A stretch of 7,750 nucleotides of DNA from Dehalococcoidia bacterium. GTDB lineage: Bacteria > Chloroflexota > Dehalococcoidia > GIF9 > AB-539-J10. Below are positions 1 to 5,513 of this stretch, piece after piece. Where the stretch lies: contig JAGYOV010000039.1 in NCBI GenBank assembly GCA_018399375.1, forward strand, positions 1 through 7,750, in the 5' to 3' direction. Both the position numbers and the translations under genes were made by a program. The notes beneath the pieces were generated by a model that worked only from the letters and a program-made list of their open reading frames with translations, had not been told where the DNA came from and did not search any database. Every line of letters begins with the position of its first letter. Positions within the stretch are counted from its first letter, which is position 1.

Positions 1-509
1 TGCACATTTGATCCTTTCTGCACTTTCTGGAGCACCTCGTCATCACCACTCTCCATGCCCATATAGATAATACCCAGCTTGAGTTCTCTTAGCCTTTTGA
101 GCTCGCCTATACCTAACCTTAGTACATCCCCCGGAGTAGCATAAATGCCTACCCTTTCCATATCAGGAAACTTCTGGTTAAGATATTCCAGAACCTCCTT
201 CAATTTAGGAAAGGGATAAACCAGCGCATCTCCATCCTGAAGAAAAACCCTCTTCCCATCCCAGTTCTGTGCTATGGCATACACTATATATGGCATGCCG
301 GGAATCTGTATGCCACTCTGAAGATACATGGCCACTGCATCAATTTCCCTTTTTACCTCATCAATCTCCCTCATTTGCAGCTTCACCCCATGGAAACTAC
401 AAAAGGTGCAAGTATTGTTGGAACAGCCGAAGGTTACAGGGAGATAATAACTTCTCCACTCGCTGGGAGGTCGGAGGATTTCGGGTCTTTTGAAAGGTAA
501 ATCAGACAT
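1..509 (-). CDS. Radical SAM enzyme, N-terminal part (runs off left edge)
   Basis: This is a reading frame of 169 complete codons that I translated by hand; its C-terminus lies outside the window. The ATG at 507-509 is preceded two codons upstream by an in-frame TAA, so the start cannot be further out, and a later start would remove the cluster motif. Residues 29-37 read CSNNTCTFC, a CX4CX2C cysteine triplet (C29, C34, C37) expected to ligate the [4Fe-4S] cluster that cleaves S-adenosylmethionine. Further on, QDGDALVYP (91-99), GIYATPGD (121-128) and YMGMESGDDEVL (149-160) match the TIM-barrel strands of the Elp3/MiaB-like COG1032 group, with ESGDD as the usual SAM-contacting segment. The substrate is unknown. 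No close Shine-Dalgarno is visible; a 5-bp hairpin (519-523 with 530-534) lies just upstream of the start. The gene lies 60 nt after tRNA-Ser in the same direction with no clear terminator between, so read-through is possible. Confidence 0.85.
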   Translation of the reverse strand, partial: MSDLPFKRPEILRPPSEWRSYYLPVTFGCSNNTCTFCSFHGVKLQMREIDEVKREIDAVAMYLQSGIQIPGMPYIVYAIAQNWDGKRVFLQDGDALVYPFPKLKEVLEYLNQKFPDMERVGIYATPGDVLRLGIGELKRLRELKLGIIYMGMESGDDEVLQKVQKGSNV

Positions 510-569
510 ATCTTATCACGAGGCGCCATCCTCGAGCCCATGAACTTTGCATTACCAGAAAGTCTCTTC

Positions 570-661
570 TGGCGGAGGGAGAGGGATTCGAACCCTCGAC
601 CCCAATTTCTCGGGGTAACCGCTTAGCAGGCGGCCGCACTAGACCACTATGCGATCCCTCC
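570..661 (-). tRNA. tRNA-Ser (anticodon GCU), CCA encoded
   Basis: A complete class II cloverleaf can be folded on the minus strand. The acceptor stem GGAGGGA (661-655) pairs with TCCCTCC (580-574), followed by discriminator G (573) and a genomically encoded CCA (572-570). The anticodon stem is GCCGC/GCGGT around the loop CTGCTAA, giving anticodon GCT (plus-strand 625-627), which reads AGC/AGU serine codons. A long variable arm (CCCC, 8-nt loop, GGGG) is typical of tRNA-Ser and is the main identity element for seryl-tRNA synthetase. The T arm is GAGGG TTCGAAT CCCTC. All stems are intact. Confidence 0.97.
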
Positions 662-691
662 TCAAATTAGCAGACAAAACTTCCCATCTAG

Positions 692-705
692 CTATCCACG
701 GATAG
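692..705. repeat. 14-bp dyad in the tRNA-Ser leader
   Basis: CTATCC-AC-GGATAG is a perfect 6-bp inverted repeat around a 2-nt centre, 31 nt upstream of the mature tRNA 5' end. It lies inside the transcript predicted from the promoter at 744-771. It could be an operator-like site; a 2-nt loop makes it a poor RNA hairpin. No function can be assigned. Confidence 0.3.
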
Positions 706-743
706 ACTCTTCTCCCCCCAACATAGGTACACAAACAAGGACA

Positions 744-771
744 ATTATAGCAGCTATAAGTTTACTGTCTC
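744..771 (-). promoter_or_regulatory. Extended -10 promoter for tRNA-Ser
   Basis: On the minus strand a perfect TATAAT (749-744) is directly preceded by TGC (752-750), giving the extended -10 motif TGnTATAAT. A partial -35 GAGACA (771-766, 4 of 6 matches to TTGACA) lies 16 bp upstream. Transcription would begin near 737 and run into tRNA-Ser after a leader of roughly 75 nt. Confidence 0.6.
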
Positions 772-821
772 GAAAGTCACCAGTCAACCTCCTCTTTTCA
801 CAATCGTAAAAGAACAAAATA

Positions 822-851
822 TTGACAGCCACCAATTGAAGATGGTAGCTT
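822..851 (+). promoter_or_regulatory. Candidate promoter for the HAD phosphatase
   Basis: A perfect -35 hexamer TTGACA is at 822-827. The best -10 match is weak: TAGCTT at 846-851 with an 18-bp spacer. It would start transcription about 25 nt before the ribosome binding site. The strong -35 and the position support it; the poor -10 limits confidence. Confidence 0.35.
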
Positions 852-872
852 ATTTCTTCTAACAAGTTTATT

Positions 873-886
873 AGGAGTGAGCTATA
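873..886 (+). promoter_or_regulatory. Shine-Dalgarno that decides an AUA start
   Basis: AGGAG at 873-877 is followed by 6 nt and then ATA at 884-886. An in-frame TGA at 878-880 excludes any start further upstream. No in-frame ATG, GTG or TTG occurs before 1016. The site therefore points to ATA as the initiation codon of the HAD phosphatase. Confidence 0.6.
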
Positions 887-1519
887 AAGACTTTACTGCA
901 ATGTGATTTCGATGGATCCATCACTGTTAAGGATGCCAGCTTCTTTCTCCTGGACAGATACGCTCAAGGAGATTGGCGAAGTTTATTCCGCCGTTACAGG
1001 GAAGGGAAAATATCCGTGGGAGAATTTAATACGCAAGCCTTTGCCATGGTCAAAGCTGATCAAGGCACCCTGACTCAAACTCTGAAAGGCAAGGTTCGGT
1101 TACGACAGGGATTATCCCAGATGGTGAGCTATTGTCAGGAGAGGGATTTCAGAATAGTCATTGTGAGCAACGGACTGGAGTTCTACATTAGAGAAGTATT
1201 GAAGGGAGTCAACCTAGATAATCTCGAGATACACGCTGCAAAAACTGAATTTTCCCCTGACGGACTGCGAGTACAGTACTTGGGTCCAAATGACGAGCCT
1301 TTAGACAAAGATCTCAAGGAGAAGTACATCAAAATGTATCTTGCCCAGGGTTACCGCGTTCTATACGTTGGCAATGGAGACTCCGACGTCGCTGCAGCAA
1401 CCCATGCCCATAAAGTCTTTGCGACGGGCGATTTGTTGAAACATCTCAAGGAGGACGGCATTCCCTGTGACCCCTTTAAAACTCTCGATGATATCACTGG
1501 CGTTCTGAAGTCTTTATAG
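884..1519 (+). CDS. MtnX/SerB-like HAD-IB phosphatase with probable AUA start
   Basis: This is a predicted cytosolic haloacid-dehalogenase-type phosphomonoesterase of 211 aa when read from ATA at 884; MtnX-like proteins are typically a little over 200 aa. HAD motif I is QCDFDGSIT, with nucleophile D8 and acid/base D10. Motif II is IVIVSNGLEFYI with S95. Motif III lysine is probably K145 or K147 (KEK). Motif IV is YVGNGDSD with D166 and D168; the usual first Asp of GDxxxD is Asn164 here. A cap region of about 80 residues lies between motifs I and II, as in subclass IB. The first ordinary start, GTG at 1016, would delete the first 44 residues and both catalytic aspartates, so it cannot give an active enzyme. 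The substrate is not evident: the methionine-salvage enzyme MtnX and phosphoserine phosphatase are the nearest named relatives, and no salvage genes are adjacent. The gene converges on pilT with a 46-nt gap and no visible terminator hairpin. Confidence 0.85.
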   Translation: MKTLLQCDFDGSITVKDASFFLLDRYAQGDWRSLFRRYREGKISVGEFNTQAFAMVKADQGTLTQTLKGKVRLRQGLSQMVSYCQERDFRIVIVSNGLEFYIREVLKGVNLDNLEIHAAKTEFSPDGLRVQYLGPNDEPLDKDLKEKYIKMYLAQGYRVLYVGNGDSDVAAATHAHKVFATGDLLKHLKEDGIPCDPFKTLDDITGVLKSL

Positions 1520-1565
1520 ATGATCCTCTACAACGGAAAGGATTATATAGATCAAGTCTCTTCTA

Positions 1566-2633
1566 TCAACGGTATCCCTGAATTAACTTCCTCAACTGCT
1601 CTGGTTCGCTACTTTTCACAACGGCATCTTCTATAGTTACCGCACGACTCCTTACCAGATTGGCCAGGGATTGATTCAGAGACTGCATGCCATCTTTGGC
1701 ACCGAGCTGTATGATACTAGGCAATTCATGGGACTTGCTTGTGCGTATTAAATTCTTCACTGCAGGAACAGCGACCATAATCTCAAACGCACCTACTCTC
1801 CCTTTACCACTTGCTCTTGGCAGAAGCGTCTGCGACAGTATGGCCACCAGCACCTGGGACATTTGTAGTATCACCTGACGTTGATGTTCAGGAGGGAAAG
1901 CATCAATTATGCGATCAATAGACTGTACTGCATCAATGGTGTGCAGAGTCCCCAACACCAGATGCCCCGTTTCGGCCGCAGTAATAGCCGTGCTGATAGT
2001 AGCCAGGTCGCGCATCTCCCCTACCAGAATAACATCGGGATCATGACGCAGTGCATGCACCAATGCACTACTGAAAGACCTTGTATCATCTCCAAGGTCT
2101 CGCTGCGCAATAAGGCACTGTTTGTTTGGGTAGAGATATTCAATGGGATCCTCAATCGTGATGACATTTCTCCTCTCGCGCTCATTGAGATAACTTATCA
2201 TGGCAGCCATAGTAGTACTTTTACCGCTACCGGTTGGTCCTGTAACCAATATAAGCCCTCTTGGCTTGAGTATGAGATCCTTGCAAATAGAGGGCAGCTC
2301 CAGTTCATCAATAGTGGGAAGCTCAAATGGAATGAAACGAAAGGCAATGCTCATTGAACCCCTTTGCAACATCACATTTACACGGAAGCGCCCTAATCCC
2401 GAGGCGCTGTACGAGAAATCCAGCTCCAGGTCTCGATAAAAGCTCTCCCTCTGATGCTCCATAGTGATCTCTTCAAAATACGCCTTAACGGATATTGGCG
2501 TGAGTGGGGGGAGATCCTCCATCACTACAAGCGCGCCATCTACACGGAGCACGGGGGGGCTGGGAGTCCTCAGATGCAAATCTGAAGCACCCTTATCCAC
2601 CATTAATTGCAGCAATTCTTCTACCGATAATAT
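1566..2633 (-). CDS. pilT: PilT-type twitching/retraction ATPase, probable AUA start
   Basis: This is a predicted hexameric cytoplasmic ATPase that depolymerises type IV pili. Read from ATA at 2633 it has 355 aa, within the family's usual length. Residues 16-21 are the conserved ASDLHL. The Walker A is GPTGSGKST (132-140), the Asp box is ITIEDPIEY with acidic residues at 161-165, and the Walker B is DVILVGEMRD (200-209, Glu206). The His box is TGHLVLGTLHT with H224 and H231. AVKNLIR (291-297) matches the AIRNLIR signature that separates PilT from the extension ATPase PilB. ATA at 2633 follows AGGGG by 7 nt and gives an N-terminus reading LSVEELLQLMVDKGASDLHL after the start, as expected for PilT. 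An in-frame TAA lies at 2654-2652. TTG at 2615 and ATG at 2603 are the nearest ordinary starts, but each lacks a well-placed ribosome site and would remove conserved N-terminal residues. No other pilus gene is in the window. Confidence 0.9.
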   Translation of the reverse strand: MLSVEELLQLMVDKGASDLHLRTPSPPVLRVDGALVVMEDLPPLTPISVKAYFEEITMEHQRESFYRDLELDFSYSASGLGRFRVNVMLQRGSMSIAFRFIPFELPTIDELELPSICKDLILKPRGLILVTGPTGSGKSTTMAAMISYLNERERRNVITIEDPIEYLYPNKQCLIAQRDLGDDTRSFSSALVHALRHDPDVILVGEMRDLATISTAITAAETGHLVLGTLHTIDAVQSIDRIIDAFPPEHQRQVILQMSQVLVAILSQTLLPRASGKGRVGAFEIMVAVPAVKNLIRTSKSHELPSIIQLGAKDGMQSLNQSLANLVRSRAVTIEDAVVKSSEPEQLRKLIQGYR

Positions 2634-2645
2634 GATAACACCCCT
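2634..2645 (-). promoter_or_regulatory. Shine-Dalgarno of pilT
   Basis: On the minus strand AGGGG (2645-2641) is followed by 7 nt and then ATA at 2633-2631. No other purine-rich site lies at a good distance from the alternative TTG (2615) or ATG (2603) starts. This favours the AUA start. Confidence 0.5.
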
Positions 2646-2689
2646 ATCAACTTATACATTTAGTCAACTATGGCCATAATAAGCATAAC

Positions 2690-2773
2690 CTAAAGCGAAA
2701 TCCTTTGCAGTCCCTCAATGCTTGGCGGCATGAGAGCCCGGGCCGTTGGCACTCCCTGTATCGTTATGGTCAT
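2690..2773 (-). CDS. Possible 27-aa small protein upstream of pilT
   Basis: A short frame begins with ATG at 2773-2771 and ends with TAG at 2692-2690, beginning MTITIQGVPTARALM. Its best support is the ribosome site: GAGGGG lies 6 nt before the ATG, the strongest Shine-Dalgarno in this stretch. It lies 56 nt upstream of pilT on the same strand, so it could be a leader peptide, a small protein in the same transcript, or the start of a truncated gene. I recognise no family. No membrane segment or repeat is evident. A 27-codon frame can arise by chance, so confidence rests almost wholly on the ribosome site. Confidence 0.3.
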   Translation of the reverse strand: MTITIQGVPTARALMPPSIEGLQRISL

Positions 2774-3261
2774 TAATCACCCCTCATTCATTTCGAAGCT
2801 TGCTAATCAGATCGAGAATTCCTCTATGATTAATCCTTTCAAGCAAAGTTTATAGAACTGATCCGGCAACATCAAAATTTTTCTTCCTTGAAAGCAAAGA
2901 ACCCTCCCTCCACCACGGAATCTTATCGGATAAAGGACTATTCTGCATCCCTTATCTTTACTTATATCATCTCCCTGAATTTTACACTAACAACCGCTAA
3001 CATTATACAAGATATAATTTCATATAGAAGACCAATTCAATAATTTTCAATGTGCATTCAAGTACAACTCTACCCACATGCGTCAATCGCACAGCGAGTT
3101 TGCCTTTGCGCCCAAGCATTGCCTCTCTTCATCTTTCTTGTCCTTAATTCTCGCATCTTCTTTCTAAATTAATCTTTGTTCTTTCTGCTCTTGATACATG
3201 CTATTCACTACTCTGCCCCGTAATTTCCTGAGAGACAATTAACGCGATCAGAAAAGGATCT
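2774..3261. other. Gene-poor AT-rich interval between the HD gene and the pilT leader
   Basis: I see no convincing full-length gene here. The features are weak. On the minus strand a frame from ATG 2948 to TGA 2784 is interrupted by one TAA (2852-2850); its second half reads TLLERINHRGILDLISKLRN, which looks protein-like, so it may be a decayed gene. TATAAT occurs on the minus strand at 3007-3002 without a good -35. An imperfect nested dyad (AACTC 3066-3070 with GAGTT 3096-3100, inner TGCG 3079-3082 with CGCA 3088-3091) could fold as RNA. TTATC-G-GATAA at 2923-2933 is a short palindrome. The interval would include the 3' flank of the HD gene and the upstream promoter region of pilT. Confidence 0.5.
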
Positions 3262-3789
3262 CTACGAGATGACATTCTGCGTGGCCACAACACCCAGCGA
3301 GATAAACTCCTCCAGATCCAGCCCTAGTTCCTTGCATGTGGCCAACTGCTGCCGGTTAATCTGAGGGCTAAAGCCTTTATCCCTGAAACGCCGTAGAACT
3401 TCACGGCTCGTTGGCCTTCTGGAATATAAGGAAGCAACAGACATTACAAGCCTACACAACGGATCAACACAATATAGGGCCTTATCCAGGCTAGTTTCAG
3501 GTGTTATACTGTGATCTACCCCCTGGCATAATATAGCATGCACTACCGTTACTGGAGCACCCAGATCTCCTGCGATATCAGCGCTCAACCTGCCATGACT
3601 GGAGGGGTCATCCTGGACTAACTCTACATCTACGTCATAGAGAAGGCCCGCAAGGCCCCACTCATCTTCATCCTCTCCCAGCCTTCTGGCTAGAGCGCGC
3701 ATGATCTCCTCTGCCGCCAGTATTTGTTTAACGAGCGCCTTATCCTCCACGCTAGCCTTAACGGCATTCAAAGCCTGCTCTCTGGTCAT
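3262..3789 (-). CDS. HD-superfamily protein with degenerate metal site (probable pseudoenzyme)
   Basis: The product is a soluble 175-aa protein of the small HD-domain hydrolase type. ATG at 3789 has GGAG about 10 nt upstream. The scaffold is well kept: EEIMRALARRLGEDEDEWGLAGLLYDVDVEL (27-57, an unbroken match to the family pattern in two parts), HG at 65-66, DKALYCVDPL (102-111), and ELGLDLEEFI near the C-terminus (154-163). As I recall the family, the usual residues are a His in 'LIKHMLA', the HD pair in 'LLHDID', and 'KAHN'. Here these read VKQILA (Gln22), LLYDVD (Tyr51-Asp52) and LCQG (Gln89). H65, H84 and D109 remain. Losing the HD histidine and two further histidines should abolish the usual divalent metal centre, so a binding or structural role is more likely than hydrolysis. 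The gene is divergent from nusA and stands alone. Family assignment is firm; the function is unknown. Confidence 0.85.
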   Translation of the reverse strand: MTREQALNAVKASVEDKALVKQILAAEEIMRALARRLGEDEDEWGLAGLLYDVDVELVQDDPSSHGRLSADIAGDLGAPVTVVHAILCQGVDHSITPETSLDKALYCVDPLCRLVMSVASLYSRRPTSREVLRRFRDKGFSPQINRQQLATCKELGLDLEEFISLGVVATQNVIS

Positions 3790-3961
3790 TTTTTCTTTAA
3801 CTCCAGACCTCTTCTACTACATATAATGATACCCCTTTTTTCTCAAGTTTTACATATTTCCCCGAGAGTTATTCCTATCAAGGCTCTTTATAGATATTGC
3901 TCAGATGGAATACGCTAAAATCACATGCTGGTACCAAATATATATCAGCTTGTGAACAGAC

Positions 3962-3990
3962 TTGCCTTTTCCACCTCTCTATGCTATGTT
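3962..3990 (+). promoter_or_regulatory. Candidate promoter upstream of the nusA leader hairpin
   Basis: TTGCCT (3962-3967) and TATGTT (3985-3990) are separated by exactly 17 bp; each matches its consensus at four of six positions. Transcription would begin near 3997, just before the hairpin at 4010-4033. A second candidate, the extended -10 TGCTAATTT at 4048-4056, lies beyond the hairpin and has no good -35. Which one drives nusA cannot be told from sequence. Confidence 0.4.
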
Positions 3991-4009
3991 AAATCTCGAA
4001 TAACTCATT

Positions 4010-4040
4010 AAAAGTGGGTGAGAACCCACTTTTTTATTAT
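4010..4040 (+). terminator. Intrinsic terminator hairpin in the nusA leader
   Basis: AAAAGTGGGT (4010-4019) pairs perfectly with ACCCACTTTT (4024-4033) around a GAGA loop. The downstream arm runs into a T-rich tract (TTTTTTATTATTT, including the paired Ts), the classical plus-strand Rho-independent form. No plus-strand gene lies upstream to be terminated: the flanking gene is divergent. It sits 50 nt before the nusA ATG, so it is either a leader attenuator or a barrier to incoming transcription. Confidence 0.75.
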
Positions 4041-4082
4041 TTGATTTTGCTAATTTAAGTCCAAGAGGGATTGGATAGAATA

Positions 4083-5513
4083 ATGAAAACGGAATTTCTT
4101 GCTGCGATAACACAGCTTTCAGCTGAAAGGAATCTGCCCAAAGAAGAGATTCTGGGATTCTTGGAATTAGCTCTTGCGTCGGCATACAAGAAGCAGGCGA
4201 ACATTCCTGATGCAGACGTTTCTGTGAAAATTGACTCCGGTGACAATAAGATCAGGGTTTATACACGTAAAGTTGTGAGCAAAACAGTTAGTTCTCCCAG
4301 CCAAGAAATTTCGTTAAGAGAGGCTCGGAAAATACGGAAAACGGCTCAAATTGGAGAAATAGTAGAAGTAGATTCTACTCCCGATACCATAGGGCGCATC
4401 GCCGTTCACCTGGTTAAACAGGCGATTCTACAACAGCTTCGCGAAGCAGAACGCCATGTAGTCTATGGAGAATTTGCCAATAGAGAAGGAGAGCTAGTAA
4501 GTGGAATAATTAATTTTATTGAACCCAATCAAATATATGTCAAAATGAATAAGACGGAGGCACTATTCCCCTCCGGTGAATATATCCCCAATGAACGCTA
4601 TTACAGAAGACAGCGATTAAATTTCTACCTTCTGAAAGTAGATCGCAATGCCAGAGGGCCACAAGTCATCCTATCGCGATCCCACCCTAACCTGGTGCGT
4701 CGCCTATTCGAAATGGAAGTCCCCGAGATACATAGCGGTATCGTTGAGATCAAAGCGATAGCTCGTGATCCCGGAATAAGAAGTAAAGTGGCCGTGTCAT
4801 CAACGCAGGAGCGGATTGACCCCGTTGGTTGTTGCCTTGGCGTCCGTAGCATCAGGCTGCAGAGCATTATCTCCGAGCTAAATGGTGAGAAGATAGATGT
4901 AGTCCACTGGCAACCTGATCCCTCTGATTTTATTGCCAGCGCGCTCAGCCCTGCCCAAATAACAAATATCCATGTTGATGAAACAAATAAAACAGCTTCT
5001 GTAATCGTGCCCGATAAACAGCTCTCCCTGGCCATAGGAAAAGAAGGACAAAATGCCAGGCTGGCAGCGAGACTAACTGGCTGGAGAATTGACATTAAGA
5101 GTGATTCTGCTGCTGAAGCAGAAATGTCCCTGCAACAGCCTGTCGTTAAGGAAAAAGAGGATATACCAGAAACATTGGTTAAGCCAGAGGAGATCAGTTC
5201 TCCTGCTGACATCCCTGAAGAAATAACTCCTCCTATCGTTGAAGAACCTGGCGCTACCGAAGAATCGACAACTGCTACAGAGGAGGAATCTATAGAGGAA
5301 ACTCCGGAGGAAGATGTGCTGCCCTCCGAAAAGGAAGCACCACAAATTCGTTTTGCTGAAGACATTTTCGCTCCCATATACGATGCTGAAAAGGGGAAAC
5401 AGGGGAAGAAGAAAATAGAGAAATCCAAAACTAAGGGAAAGCGTCATAAAAGAGCGTTTGTTCCTACGGAAGATGATAACATCTATTTTGATTTCGATGA
5501 CAATGGAAGATAA
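4083..5513 (+). CDS. nusA: Transcription termination/antitermination factor NusA
   Basis: NusA binds RNA polymerase and nascent RNA, and modulates pausing, intrinsic termination and antitermination. The ATG at 4083 gives the standard N-terminus MKTEFLAAITQLSAERNL. An in-frame TTG at 4071 would add only four residues and has no properly spaced ribosome site. The 476-aa protein has an N-terminal polymerase-binding domain (about 1-125), an S1 domain (about 135-200), then KH1 and KH2 (about 205-345). SRSHPNLVRRLFEMEVPEI (198-216) is the highly conserved S1/KH1 junction. KH2 carries an intact GKEG loop (319-322). In KH1 the corresponding loop is GVRS (253-256), so the final glycine of GXXG is lost. 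There are no AR repeats of the E. coli type. Instead a Glu/Pro-rich acidic tail (about 355-425) is followed by a Lys/Arg-rich block (437-457) and a short acidic end. It is the first gene of the operon; ylxR overlaps its 3' end. rimP is not upstream. Confidence 0.97.
   Translation: MKTEFLAAITQLSAERNLPKEEILGFLELALASAYKKQANIPDADVSVKIDSGDNKIRVYTRKVVSKTVSSPSQEISLREARKIRKTAQIGEIVEVDSTPDTIGRIAVHLVKQAILQQLREAERHVVYGEFANREGELVSGIINFIEPNQIYVKMNKTEALFPSGEYIPNERYYRRQRLNFYLLKVDRNARGPQVILSRSHPNLVRRLFEMEVPEIHSGIVEIKAIARDPGIRSKVAVSSTQERIDPVGCCLGVRSIRLQSIISELNGEKIDVVHWQPDPSDFIASALSPAQITNIHVDETNKTASVIVPDKQLSLAIGKEGQNARLAARLTGWRIDIKSDSAAEAEMSLQQPVVKEKEDIPETLVKPEEISSPADIPEEITPPIVEEPGATEESTTATEEESIEETPEEDVLPSEKEAPQIRFAEDIFAPIYDAEKGKQGKKKIEKSKTKGKRHKRAFVPTEDDNIYFDFDDNGR

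Noticed and set aside
269..493. A 74-codon plus-strand frame
   Set aside because: It is antisense to the radical SAM gene, which has a conserved cysteine motif and family-specific segments. No family resemblance is seen in the plus-strand product.
1520..1565. A shared bidirectional terminator between the converging HAD and pilT genes
   Set aside because: The 46-nt gap holds only a 4-bp ATCC/GGAT pairing and no T-tract; there is no credible hairpin.
3040..3110. A c-di-GMP (GEMM-like) riboswitch on the minus strand, upstream of pilT
   Set aside because: The string GGGCGCAAAGGCAAAC resembles fragments of the motif, and a local dyad follows. However, the CACGCACAGGGCAAACC half is absent, the elements are not in the right order, and pilT is about 400 nt away.
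3070..3156. A 28-codon frame on the minus strand (ATG 3156, TAG 3070)
   Set aside because: Its only purine stretch abuts the ATG too closely to act as a ribosome site, the composition looks random, and it overlaps a possible RNA dyad. Chance is sufficient.
4071..4085. TTG at 4071 as the nusA start
   Set aside because: The AGAGGG would be only 1 nt away, and the ATG at 4083 gives the standard NusA N-terminus MKTEFL.
4625..5428. A 267-codon frame on the minus strand opposite nusA
   Set aside because: It lies wholly antisense to the well-supported nusA coding sequence, is Ser-rich with no recognisable motif, and lacks its own ribosome-site context. It is a by-product of nusA codon usage.
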